Positions 46,706 to 59,634 of a stretch of 64,000 bases of DNA are shown here, in pieces (position 1 is the stretch's first letter; each line of letters opens with the position of its first letter). A program made the translations under genes and the position numbers. The DNA is from Cyclina sinensis (Eukaryota > Mollusca > Bivalvia > Venerida > Veneridae). The stretch lies in NCBI GenBank assembly GCA_012932295.1, contig JAAONU010000001.1, positions 5,107,104-5,171,103 on the forward strand, written 5' to 3'. Under the pieces are notes generated by a model. It did no database searches. It saw only the letters and a list, made by a program, of their open reading frames with translations, and was not told the origin of the DNA.

Positions 46706-49700
46706 TAAGTAATTCTATATCTACTTTAATTTACTCTAAATGGGTAAGATTTAAGTCTCCAGTCACCAAAGAAAAATACAGTAATGTAATGTGATAAGGG
46801 ACTGTTTTTATTAGTAGTTTAACTGAGTCATGTATAGGTTAACTGGGTCATGTATAGACTTGGATAGATAACGCAAAGCCAGTCGAAACGGATGGTAGGA
46901 AAGAATCAAAGTTTGTTTGATAATGAAAGTTTGACTGACAGTTTCATTGATATTGATTCAGAACAGTTATAAGTAAATTTCTGCATAATTGTATACTGCA
47001 GTAACTGCATTTAGGGAATAAAATATGCACGTATTTAAAGTAATAGTTTAAATGTGTATGACTGTGATGCCTCAATGGCATAAACGTAAACATAGACACT
47101 TTCTTCAAAGCACATTTGTCATATAACTGCACAATGTTTTGTATTACTGTATAACTATGCTTGCAAAGATAATGTCTTTTCTTTTAATAATGACTGCTCG
47201 ATCTTTTGACTGAATTTCTATGCATTTTATTTCTCAATTGATTTGCTTGCATAAAAAGAAATGTACGTCCTTTTGCAATATCACATCATAATATTTATTA
47301 GAAATTACTAGAATTAATCATGAAAATTAGACTATAGCAAATAAAGGTTTTTACTAGAAATCAGACAAAAATTGTGAGTGATATTGAAAATTCCCTGAAT
47401 TTAACATATACGGAATGTTTTCTGACTTAATATGTTTTAAACTTCTTTTTGAATCTAAACCTCCCAAATAAATCACACCTTGAATCAGAATATGCCAAAC
47501 GTGTCAAGGTTTGTCAAATATTTTAGTATTTAAACCGAAGTCGTTTCTTTCTAATGAGGGGTTAATGTACCTCATTGCAAACACAAGTTTACAGTATTTC
47601 TACCATTAAAATTTAAATCTTCATTTTTCTGGAAAATATTTACAGACGTTTCTTCCACTAAAACCAAAACACCATGTCGTTTTAAGCTACCTATTTTTAT
47701 TTGTTCATATTAAGTCAAGTGGTTTCTTTTTGGTTTCGCACTATCTAACGCGAAATCTTACTTGCACGATAACCGATTGTGAGAACTGCCCCCTCAGTAG
47801 CAATGTTCTATCTGTTTGACTTGATTTGTTGCCCATATGTCCTACGTCCCCTGAAGAGTCGAGTTATTTTAGATTGTGCGGGGTAGAACAAGATACAGAA
47901 AGTGACATTCTAGTGACATTCCTAGCTCAGTGTAGATCATCAATATAAAGATTTGTATATTTTAACTTTTAACTGACATTTTTATATAAGAGTAGAAATG
48001 ACAAATATATACATAAGTCATCTTACGGTAACGAATTAACATACTAAATGATGTAAATGCTGGTCGAATCATATTTTGTAAGCCGTAAAAATATCGTGTT
48101 AACTGTTTTATTTTTCATTCTGGCAACTAAGTAAGAATATGCGACCAATAAAATATAGAACACCAACCATTTTAATATCTCAAAATTACTTTTTTGCTAT
48201 TCATCTGAAACTTTGTAGTGTAATATTATGAGAATACGTATCTTGTTAAAATACCAAGAAGTAACACTTGCATCTTTTTCTCTCAATTGCTGACATAAAC
48301 ATTAAAAGAATTCTCACAATCTCAAATATCTTATCTTTGACTTCAGTGTTTATAAACGATATATACATTGTATATGCAAATTTATTCCATATTCTCATTC
48401 AACGAACACCTTTTCGTGCATTGTAATATGTTTCTTGAATATAATGAATAATAGATTTATATAGAACAAAATGTGCGTGATTATTTCTTTTGTAATCAAA
48501 AAACTATTCAATGTTGATGAAAATTATTAGAGAAATAAAGATCTGTTTTCGTGTTATATTTTGCATTGAAATATTATCGACAGTCGAGTTAAGCTTTGAT
48601 AAAAGACTGACAGAAACAATGTACATGAATTGTGTATATGAGAAGTATCTATTAAAAATCTATTTGTAGAAACGAAACGTACATGAAGACATTAATACGT
48701 TGAGCCGGCTCAAGTTACATTTGGTTTAAACATTTATTTTAAAAAAATGCTATATTTAAATTCTATGTACTTGAACCTGTATTATGAGTAACACATGAAT
48801 ATAACATCCATATTCATGAGTGTGTACACATGATTCTAATTTGACTTGCATTTAAAATAGGTTAAACTAAAGAGGTTAAAACGCAGAACTGATTACAGCA
48901 CTTTATTAATTAGCATATTGTAAAATATTTACAGCACAATGTGGTAAAAAAGAACACAGACAAATACGAACATACACCTGAAACATTAAAGTGTACATAA
49001 TAATTGAGAAAATATTGCTGTTCATCTTTGTATTCGTCTCAAAACAGAGTAAGAAGTCCGCAATGAAATATGAGAATAGATAGTTTATAAGTCAGCCATT
49101 AAGCAGCTTGTTAGTCACGTCGAATCTTGTCAGTCACTTTGCACAGTAAAAACTTGTAGGGTCCCGGTTATTGAGGTACAAAAGCGACCATGTCTCTATA
49201 TCTATTACGGTTGTGAAAAATATAAAGAGTTATATTTAGGACACAAAAAGAAGCCTTAAACGTTGTTCTTTTATGGGAGTATTTTGATCTTCTTGTCATA
49301 TCTTACAAGCTTTTGATAAAAAATGAAGAGAAAACTATTCGTAAGAGTTTTTAGGATAAATTTCAAAAGCAAAGTCGTACAGTTGATTGTAAGTAAGATA
49401 AAGAAAACCCAGTTGAACAGTACTTGATGTAGTAATCGATTATGTATACATGTAAATATTTTAAATTTTTACTGATCTGAAATTTTGGGAGTGTGCGATA
49501 TAAACATTATTCGGCATGGCGAAACAGCTGATGTTCCTGCACACATCAGCGTGTCTGTAGAGATTCATTGTCTCCTTAGTAGAGTGCTTTGATAAAAAAT
49601 CACTTGAAATAAATAGTGTTTATTCCCAAATATAACAACCCTTGTAAGTACAGCCCACTCAGAACGTTGGCACGTTTTGTGAGCGATAATAAAATCAATA

Positions 49701-51032
49701 CAGTGATAAACACTTAGTACGAAATGATTTTAATGATGAAAATTTAATGTTTCATGGACTAACAACGAAACCGTGTAAACATTGGTAATCTTTCTCTCAA
49801 TCTTTTACATATCACACATACTTCAAAAATGACTGCTGCGTTATTGTAGGAAGGGCATTTGGATCGTTTGTGCACCATAATAAAAAATAAAATGTTTCAA
49901 CTGACACATCATCATTGCTCATCAATTTTTGACGTAAAATCGCTGTTAAATGACATCCTGACTTTTTCAATGATTTTATAGTAGTTATGATGATATAACA
50001 CAATTTAACATGTTGTTGTTCATCACTGCTATTTATTTGGATACCATGCCTAACACAATAACTGATATAAAAGCGAACAAAGCCAGTATGTTGGGGAGTT
50101 ACATGATATTCAGTCTTAACAGTTAATTTCAATACTAATTATGAACTTTAAAGGGAATCATAAAATGCAAGAGTTTTATTATTGAGCAATTCTTATGTGT
50201 TACTATTGATTTTATTGAAACAACTAAATTTTCTGGCTTTAAAAGTGATGTTAAAGTTTTTTTGTTGAAAGAGACGTTCTTTGTATTTCTCAGTTTTTTT
50301 TTACCATTTTTACATCTTTTATATAAAGAGATTATATGTTTTGGCTGCTTTTAGAATAAAGTGGGGCGATTTGTGCAAATTTTCTTTGAAAAGTGTTATT
50401 TAGAACGAAAGACTTTATGTTAATTTATGGCATAAATTATGTGTTAGCGAATAAGCAGCTATAAGATATATCAGAATTTTTTTAAACTACAGTAGTGTTA
50501 TATCAAGTATCCTATCTATATGGAAACAAAAACTTGAACTGATAAATGTAAATGAGACAAAAGAAAACACATTGATTAATAAAATATTGAAATAGAAAAG
50601 TTATTAACCTCTTTGTAAGAAGTACCTAGAACATTATTATAGTGGTGAATAACAAAGCTCAAAAATCACCCAATGTAGGAGTTGCAACTTTAAAATTATA
50701 TAAATACTTATTTGTAGGAAGGACACTCAATTAAATATTTGTACTGAAAACTTAATTTTGAGTCAATTGTACAAATGAAACGAATTTTAATCATATTCCA
50801 AGTAAGGTCTATAAACTGATTATTCCATTGATGCTGTGTTGTATGCGCTGCGAAACAATGATTCACCTATTCTGGGAATGTAATTTCAGTCAACTTTCTC
50901 GGTAGATGTACATAACGTTCTTTCAAAGTAACAAGAACTGTGTTGACATGGCCATCCCCCGCCAAATGTTTGCTTAATTATCATTCTTTTGCACATCACT
51001 TCTTCCCAATGAGATCTATCAACCTATCAACC
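46706..51032. other. VAChT-ChAT spacer, nothing recognised
   Basis: AT-rich sequence with chance frames only. Confidence 0.5.
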
Positions 51033-51793
51033 TATGAAGTTTAAGTTGATAACTCAAACATGTCTTGAGTTATTGTCTGAACAAAAATTAAGCATGAAAA
51101 GAAATAAAGGGTAATGACTAAAAAGTTTATGAAAGGGAGAGTTATCATTCTTGTGCTTGCATCCCTCCTAAATAAGATATATCCACCTATGAAGTTTCAA
51201 GATGATATCTCAAACACTTTTCTAGTTATGCTCTGGACAAAAATGAAGCATTAAAAATAACAAAGAACGATAACTAAAAAGATTTGAAGGGTAGAGTTAT
51301 CAGTCTTGAGCAGTGCACTTTTCCTCAATATGATCTATCAACCTATGAAATTTCAAGTTGATATCACAAACACTTTTTGAGTTGTGCTCCGGACAAAAAT
51401 TAAGCATGAGAAATAACAAAGGGCAATAACTAAAAAATTATGAAATGTAGTGTTATTATTCTTTAGCAGTGCACTCCTCCTCACTGGGATCTACCTACCT
51501 ACCTGCCTATGAAGTTTCAAGTTGATAACTCAAATATTTTTTAGTTACGCTCCAAACAAAAATTATGCATGAAAAATAACAAAGCGCAGAAACTAAAAAA
51601 TTATAAAGGATAAGTTTTCACTCTTGTGAGGTCAGTCTACTTATGAAGTTTCAAGTCGATATCCTAAATACTTTACAAGAAATGCTCCAGACAAAATGAG
51701 GGGACTGAAGGACGGACGGACGGACGGATGGATGGATAGACGGACGGAGACTGTTACCATATCCCCCGCCGCCTTTTCGGTGGGGGATATTTT
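51033..51793 (+). mobile_element. Hairpin-tailed bivalve-type repeat, copy 3 (155-bp tandem units)
   Basis: About 4.5 tandem copies of a 134-164 bp unit start with TATGAAGTTTCAAGTTGATA at 51033, 51188, 51344, 51508 and 51642. Each contains GAGTTATGCTCCGGACAAAA, AATAACAAAGGGCAATAACT and GAGTTATCATTCTTG. The array ends in a (GGAC)n tract (51713-51750) and a terminal hairpin, ATATCCCCC and GGGGGATAT around a 14-base loop (about 51760-51791). It shares wording with copy 2 at 25 kb. A non-autonomous dispersed element is likely. Confidence 0.8.
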
Positions 51794-53590
51794 TTTTTAC
51801 ATTTTTTTTAATAAGAAGAAAAAAATGAAGATCAAATAGTACTAAACAAAAGCAAAGTTCAGAAACATGAAACAAAATGGTCAGTTTTAGATATTTAAAA
51901 TAATAATTATAATAGTAATAATAATAAACCCCAAAACAATAACAACAACAAAAACAGCTATTTAATGAATATATAATTATCTCCATGATGTTCAGATCCC
52001 ATTTTTTTTCTGTTGTTACTTAAAAGCAACAACTGTCCCGCTTATCTCCCTCTATTATTGTTATTTTTGTAATTCACGGATACAGTGAAATCGTTGATTA
52101 AATGTTTGCCTATTTCACTTGTTCTTAAAAAATCACATATCAAATAATAATAAAAGAATAATAATAATAATAAAAATATAATATAAGGTATAACTTTAGA
52201 AAATGAATGTGCTGTACACATGTTTAAAAAAATCTTTGTATACGGGCACTTTAAACAAATAAAACACTTATTGCATTTGCAGAGAAGTTATGCCATGAAA
52301 TGTCTTCGTATTTTGCTTGAATCTATATTTCAGCTTATTTTATGCATGTGCCTATTATGAGCCTGTTTTCAGAGTTTAAAAGAAATAAAAAAAAAAACAT
52401 CTGCCTAATAATACACGAAACTATTGTCAAATTTCATATTTGAAAAAAAAAGAATATTGTGTTTTAGTCACCTTTGTCAGAAATTTTCCCAACTGCGTCG
52501 ATTTATTACAAATTCCTTGGCGCGATTTCTGATCACATCCGGGGGAAATATTATTGCCTCTAACCAGCTTCATCAGAAGTGTTTTGCTTCATTTATGGTG
52601 TGATCAATTGATGCTATAATGGTGAAAGCTTTACACCAATCATACAAACATGATTACCAAAGGCTAGTATCTAGAATTTTAGATAGTGTTAGACAATTGA
52701 CTCTGTAAAAACGACCCTCTCTCGTGGCTATCAGCTATACAATGCAGACATTGTCGAAAAGGGCAAATGATTTTTAAATTGTTCGATTTACCTCAAAGGC
52801 AAGGCAAATGGATGAATTATGACAGACGTCAAAGTAAGATGTCCGCAAGACTGCATTTGAACAAGTCTGATTAGATAAGTCAATTATTTGGTAATAAAAT
52901 TGCCTGCCCATTGTCAAATATTAAAAATGGTTTACTTACATCAAGATATGATGAGGAGTGACATAATTTTTAAGTACACTGGCAATGGAGACTCAGTCAA
53001 TTCATCTTGTTTTTTTAATAAGGTGACACTGTAATGTCACATTTTGCTCCAGCGTAAGATCAAGTTTTACTTGCAAAGATAAAAGATTAAAAAAATAACT
53101 GGAATAACATATATTAAAACTATTCTTCTAAAGAAAATCTAAATTTATAACATACATTAGACTTTCGTTATGTTTAAAATAAAGTAAGATCTGCCCAGGG
53201 TCTTATCACTCCCCACGTCACTATAACTTCATTTGCATTTAGTGGATGTGTCATCAAGTCAGTAAAACCGTTGGTTATTTCTAGCAGATTTGTAGATATG
53301 GTGTCTAGATGCTTGATTGACAGGAATGTTTATTAGAAAATAGTTGTATAACATTTTTATAACCTGATATTTAGTATGTTTTACCTGTGTAACTAGACCT
53401 TTAAGCTAATTCTTCACACTATTTTAATGGATGCAGTCTTCACTTTGAAACAACCAGATAAGACAAACTTGAAATTCGTTAATCACTGATCCTTAAAGTT
53501 TAATGGTTAAAATGACAGAAAATTAATAACAGAATGTGCAAGTTTTAATTTGGCTTTTAAAAAAGGAATAGAAATTATTTTTGACGTGTT
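51794..53590. other. VAChT-ChAT spacer, nothing recognised
   Basis: AT-rich sequence with AAT microsatellite runs near 51900 and 52145; no gene. Confidence 0.5.
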
Positions 53591-54828
53591 CATCCTTTTG
53601 CACACCGTTCAACCGGCTTTGCGAACGGCCGTTGATCCGCGAACGACAGCAAACTGTGTACATGTCAATATTTTGGTGTAGGTTAGAAGTTTCCTGATGT
53701 TTACATTTTCCCACAAGATCTTGGTATGATTAATTGTTTTAGATGCTTTCCGATTTTCAAAGGAGCCTACCGACGAAATCATGGATTAAACAGTGCTTCA
53801 TTAAGCGTGAAATCGCTCAGAAATTGTACAAAGTTTATATTTAATGATTCATTTGTTGAATTGGTTGAAAAATATTTGAATCGGTTCTTTCTTAATTGCA
53901 AAACTGAAATATTTTAAGTATTTCATGACTACGATTTCAATTCGCATTTTCTGAAAAGTTATTTACTTATGAAGTGGGCATGTAGGCCTACTGAAGAGTT
54001 TGATAAGGACAACCGCCGTTAATGAAAAAATATTGATAATGACGAATGCAGTTAGATCAGTGGACAGGGTAATGACAACGGCCGTCAAGTGAAAAAACAA
54101 TGAAATAGTATTTCGGTGTAAATAGCATTCCTTTTTAGAAACTACGAGTAATTTTAAATTATAAGGATAGACCTTTTGAACGAAAATTTCAAGCTTTTGT
54201 AGCATCTAAATCGTCACCATCAAGGTATTTTTCTACACTAAAATGTCGCAACAGTTTTGTAGTCTAATGTTTGGGTTTTTCCAAACTACTGAAGGCCACT
54301 TCTTTTCTATTTTTCAACGAAGAGTTTTCACTGAAAATCTTGAATTATTTTTTCACTTGACGGGTCGTTGTCATTATCCTATCTACTGATCTAACTGCAT
54401 TCGTCGTTATCAATTTTTCTTTATAAACAGCGATTGTCATTAACAAAATCCTCTGTACATGCCATGCCCACTTTATTAGTTAATAACTTTGTGGAAGCGT
54501 AGTTTGGAATAATTAGAGAAAACGGATCAAACTTCATCATGAAATACTTAGAGAATATTACAGTTTTACAAATAAGAAAAGACATTTTCAGAAAATTTGC
54601 TCACTTTTTTAGCGATTTCACGCTTTTTAAAGCGTTGTTTAAACTATGATTTCATCGGTAGACACCTTTTAAAATAGGGAGTTAACTTAAATAATTGTTC
54701 ATGGCAAATTCTACGGGGTCATTTAAAAATCAGGCAAATATTCACCTGCACTAAAATATCGACATGTACATAGCCTGCTGTCGTTCATGGATCAACGGCG
54801 TTCGCGAAACCGATTGAATGGTGTGGTT
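53591..54828. mobile_element. 1.24-kb foldback element with arms of about 500 bp
   Basis: The left half (about 53591-54105) is repeated in inverted orientation in the right half (about 54340-54828). Shared blocks, left arm as written, include GCGAACGGCCGTTGATCCGC, CGAACGACAGCA, TGTACATGTCAATATTTT, ACCGACGAAATCATGG, AAGCGTGAAATCGCT, AAGTATTTCATGA, AAGTGGGCATG, GACGAATGCAGTTAGATCAG and GTCAAGTGAAAAAA. They appear in reverse order as reverse complements on the right. Identity looks roughly 75-80%. The central 200-odd bases are not clearly paired. No transposase is visible; frames at 53726 and 53963 lie in the arms. This suggests a foldback transposon or an inverted duplication. Confidence 0.8.
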
Positions 54829-57742
54829 TGGATAATTTTGACTTGATATTATGATTTATTCAAGGCTTAAGATGAGACTTCGGAATCGTAAACGACTTTA
54901 AATTGTAAAAACTTGTTGTTTTTTCTGACCGTTTTGTTAGATCTGTTCATTCTGAATATGACTTTTTCCCGATTACATGTTACTGGGCTTGAAATAGGTA
55001 CAGATGTTTGTTTTTCATTGTTTCTCCTTGAAGTCAAATAAATAAGTTAATAGCACATTTATAAATCAAAACTCAAATAGATGACAGATGGTCAGATTAT
55101 TCTGTTACAATTCATTCTTAACTGGTTATCTAACAGTCGGCTGATAGCCCACCACCTATTGTCAACATTATTTAAGTTCAAGTTAATCTGCTTTATAATG
55201 TAACCATCGAGTAATGTACTTTGCTTATGGCAATGATTCACGTAGTTTGTTCTCTAATGCACTAGACCAAAGAACCTCAGATGCTGATATTATAGTTGAT
55301 CCTGTTATAAATAACTGCAGAAGAAACAAACGATTATTTGATGTAAATGAAATACTTTATTAATGCTCTTCTCTTAATTTGTTGTATAAATGACTGTTAC
55401 ATTAAGAAGGTAGTGTTGTTGCTTGTTTATTGGAGCTTAACGCCAGTTTCAATAGCTGTGGACGTATGGCGTCGGTCAGTCCACCTAATATGTGTTTCTG
55501 TGTATCCAACCAGTTTACTTACCAATCTCTATGCAAGCAACTGACAGCTTTCTCACTTAAATCAGAGGTAAGGTAAAATGACATTAAACGCTTTTTCCGA
55601 GATCAATTATCACGGAGATATTTTGTTGGCCGTTATGAGGACTGAACCGAGAATCCCTGGAATGACAATCCAATTCTCTACGGATTGAGAGAAGGAAGTC
55701 TGTGTAGATATATATAAGGCTTATAACGATAACAGTTTTTGTTGTAAGCATCCAAATTCTGCTTATATCGTAGAAATATCTTTTTCCAGTGTCATAGGGC
55801 ATAACAGAGCAATAGTAATAAGAAGTAATGTTTTCTGTTTCCAGTGCTTAATAATCATCTGTGATATTTTATATTTTATTTAGACAAAATAAACTTGCCA
55901 ATGTCAAGATTATAGTATTACAGGAAAAATGCCGGTTTGAATCCACATTATAGATGAATACTTTCATTAAATTTGTATGCGTAGTTTTGGAAAGGCTTGT
56001 AGTAGTACTGAATAGGAACATTGTTTGAATGAACATAGGTCGTTGATCACTGTCATTTCATCCGAGTACTCTCAGTATATTGCCGAGAAACTTTCTTGTA
56101 AATGTGAATTTGGCGTATAAGCGCAACTCTAATGCAACATTTAATCATGTTGAGTGAATAGTAACATACATTTCAACATTGCTACTGGGACATGGCGCAG
56201 ATATTCTCAATTGATGTTAACATACTTGATTGATTGCTTGAACCCTCTTCTATTACCGAATGGCTATCGTTCTCGGCGGAAACATCACAATAATCAAAGA
56301 GTGGCGATTATTTTTATACTACATAATTCATTACAATAGTGCACTCTTGTATGTTTCATGGACAACCGAATGACATACAGACACCCGTATAGGTATCTAT
56401 ACTATTAAAAAAGCGAATTTGCCGGGAAAAAATGCAGTTTTGAACAAATTTTTATATGTCACTAAAGCACTTTTATTATGAGCATATCAAGTTGACATTT
56501 CTTTTAGGACTAAGTCTTTAGATATTTGCAAAAGTAATGCTAAATATTAACGAAATGAGTTTTTTTTTCTTTTAAAAATTAAAAAATTAAAAAAGACAAA
56601 GAAAATCCGAAAACCTTGTGTATTTGATTCTTAACGTAGAATTGTTCCTAAATTTTAATCGAATGCAACTCTTTACTGATCTAGTTGATAGTGGGTGCTA
56701 CCCTGAAAACTGCCCTCTTGCCTTAAAAATCAAGAAAGTATATAGCCATTTATGTATTTTTGCTTATAAACATCCCCAAGATAAATTCACCAAGACCCAT
56801 TTAGGTATTTTTCTTCTTGAAAAATATACGTTATAATGTACTTCCCACGAAAATATATCACCTTCTAATATTTTTTGTTAACGCAGCCAATCAAAATATT
56901 TTGCAGCGCTAAAAAGACACACCATTAGACTACATTCCGGACTCACGTCCATATTATTTGATTCTGGAAGAATCTCCGGAGTGTCAGCAGCCCCTTATGA
57001 ATGATACAGTGATCTAAAGCTATATACAAAATGAAAAATTGATACTTGTTATGGAAATTAAAGCATCATAAATTCACACTATAAAAAATAACAATGACAA
57101 ATGACCGCTGAAGATTGCACGCTGACCACTGAGGACTTCGGAAGAAGGTCCGCTCTGAGAGAAGATATTCTCTATTGTGAACATAACTGATCACACACCA
57201 TGTCAAATAAATGCCAATAAAAAGCATTAAAAGCATGCATGTTTGGAGTAACAATATCGAAAAATATATTACTTTAAGCCCGTGTTTGAATAGGCTCCCA
57301 TCTAAGTATTGTTTAAAAATAGGTACACGACTAGAAATACAAAACCAGTGCTTGAAACAAAATTGGCTGGGATGCTTTCTCTTAACCTAGATCTTCTACA
57401 ATATTTGAAACACTAATATACATGTTTTTTTTTCTATATGAGACGCTGTCGACTTTTCTGGTTTTTCATACATAGAGATCTATTGACTCCAGATGATCTA
57501 ATCCATACCACTTAGACGAACAACAAATAAATATCTTGTTGGATGAGACAAGATACAAAAGAATCCAATTTTGTGATTTTGGCAAAGCTTGCGAGAGTGA
57601 CAGCTATGAAATGATATTTTGATAAATATCGGGCTTGGCGGCTACTTTCTTACGGTTGATCGCGAATAATCAAAGAAATAGACAAATGTATTTTGTTGTT
57701 TGCGTTTTGCTTCGGGAATTCAATTATCAAGAGCCGTTAAAG
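54829..57742. other. VAChT-ChAT spacer, nothing recognised
   Basis: AT-rich sequence with chance frames only. Confidence 0.5.
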
Positions 57743-57856
57743 ATGAGAAGGAAAAACTCCACTGATAGCAAAAAAAGCAAAAAGCAATACACAGCAAATA
57801 ATATCAGAAAAAGTTGGGTCAGGTTTTTCAAAGATTGGTTCAGCCTACCGGAGCAG
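57743..57856 (+). CDS. Candidate alternative ChAT first coding exon
   Basis: ATG with A at -3 opens 38 codons, MRRKNSTDSKKSKKQY then SWVRFFKDWFSLPEQ, ending exactly at a consensus donor CAG|GTATGC in phase 0. The second ChAT coding exon (63342) starts in phase 0, so this could splice to it and give a basic N-terminus in place of the one encoded at 59734. It could not splice to the exon beginning at 59635, whose upstream frame is closed. Only phase, Kozak context and donor support it; it could be chance. Confidence 0.3.
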
Positions 57857-58689
57857 GTATGCTAGAATAGGTTTGGCAATTTGGTCCTTTTTAATATATA
57901 GGGACACCTGATACCCTAGTTCTTTCTTACACTCTGTCGTTACGAGACACACATCTTAATGGTTTTTTTTTTTATTTGGATACGTATTTTACATTGCCGA
58001 TTGTATTAATATTCCTAGTATTTTTTGATATCAAAAAGGCGTTTAAAAGGATACACTTGGTCCTTACACGTGCAATGAAAGCCTTGGAGGCTCCACGGTA
58101 TTCAGTCCTTTTTTATGAATATTTTGCGCTTGGTATATTGATTAAGAGAATTCATATGAACACAGAAGAAAAATGTTTTATTTATCAATTAATAAAAGGT
58201 ATTTGTGTTATGCTTATTCTTTAGCAACTTCTGCAAATGTAGATAATATATCCATTTATCTTATATATTAAACCAGCATTTTCTTCTTCTTTGAAAACGG
58301 TAACTGACAAAAGAAGTGACGTATTTTTTGTATTTTTATCAATCAAACTTGTGCTGTAAATGCTCTCTTTGCGACCAAACGTTGACAGAAAATAACGTAT
58401 CTTAACCCACTACGGTGTACTCTCGGGTTGAAAAAAAAAACAACTTTAAAGTATCTAAAATATATGGTTAACGTATTATTGTTTCATTGTTCCGTTTTAC
58501 AGTTTCTTCAACATCTTGGTTTCTTTTCATTTCAGAAATATAAAAACAAATACTAAGATGCATAATTTAAAGCGACTAACACAGACGTTTGCTTAAAAAT
58601 ATTTTCTTTAAAATTTAAGAGAAGTTAATACTCGACAAAAAAAATTAAGCTTCTATACACAATGAAACCTGATTAAAAAAACGTTTGAT

Positions 58690-58775
58690 TTCAAGAGGAT
58701 TCGAACCCATGCCCTTCCGGTCAGTTAAAAAAAGTTGCGATGTGTACCACTGAGCCACAGCACCTTGTTACACTA
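58690..58775 (-). repeat. tRNA-like sequence (SINE head or degenerate tRNA)
   Basis: On the minus strand a good A box, TGGCTCAGTGG (58747-58757 complement), is followed 39 bases later by a consensus B box, GGTTCGAATCC (58697-58707 complement). The flanking acceptor arms do not pair convincingly and the anticodon region has a T7 run, so a tRNA-derived SINE is more likely than a working tRNA. Confidence 0.45.
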
Positions 58776-58975
58776 AGAGTCAAAAATTAAAAATATAAAC
58801 GAAGTGTCTACCCCGTGACTAACGGGATAAATTTTTTACTGATAAAAGTGTGCAAAAACGTTATATTATGAGGCGTTTCTCTAAAAAACTGAAACAGTTA
58901 CTTAGTTAGGATGTTCTTAACAATTACAACTAGAATTGCAACAGTAATCAGCATGTCCATCTGTCCACATTTCGT

Positions 58976-59420
58976 TTCCGCACATTTTAGGAAAACGCTT
59001 GCATGGTTTCGAATCATATCTTGCATGTTTATGTGTCTTAGTAACTTCAGATTCCTTTCAAAATTGTCGTTACATCTCCAATTTAATTACACTTATGGCC
59101 CTTTTTCAACTTAATTTCTGTTAAAATGAAATTTCCGCGCATTTGAAGGAAAACGCTTGCACAGATTTCATTTATGTTTTACATGAATTCGTTGTATGAA
59201 ATTACAGGTCTCTTTCGCAATTGGCAATACACCTCCAATCCAATTTTATCAAACTTATGTCCCTTTATGTGTCTTACAAACTTCAGGTTCCTTTCAAAAT
59301 TGTCGTGACACTTCCAATTTTATCAGACTTCTAGCCCTTATTCAACCTAATTTCCGTTAAAGAGAAGTTTCGACGCATTTAAGATAGAACGCTTGCTCAG
59401 ATTGTACTTATATTTTGCAT
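58976..59420 (+). repeat. Degenerate direct repeats upstream of ChAT exon
   Basis: Three diverged blocks with (T)TTCCGCGCATTT, GGAAAACGCTTGCA and later AACTTCAGRTTCCTTTCAAA start at about 58976, 59132 and 59368. They occupy the 600 bases before the 59635 exon. No coding signal. Confidence 0.55.
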
Positions 59421-59634
59421 GTATGTGTACCTTCCAAAACTGTGTTACTTATATAAACTTATATAACCATCTGCTTATGATCTTCTGTCAACATTTGAGC
59501 ATGTCTGGAACATATGTGTCCCATGGACGTTTCCAGGTCTTATTTTCTTACAATCAAAATAGATGCACACATTTTACAGCTAAATATGTAAACTGATATG
59601 ATTTTTACTCGACTTATACATGCTTTCTTTTCAG

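Noticed and set aside
57976..58224. Frame with FFDIKKAFKRIH, faintly like the motif around the first catalytic Asp of LINE reverse transcriptase
   Set aside because: The likeness is limited to about ten residues and the key Asp after KAF is absent; not enough to call an element.
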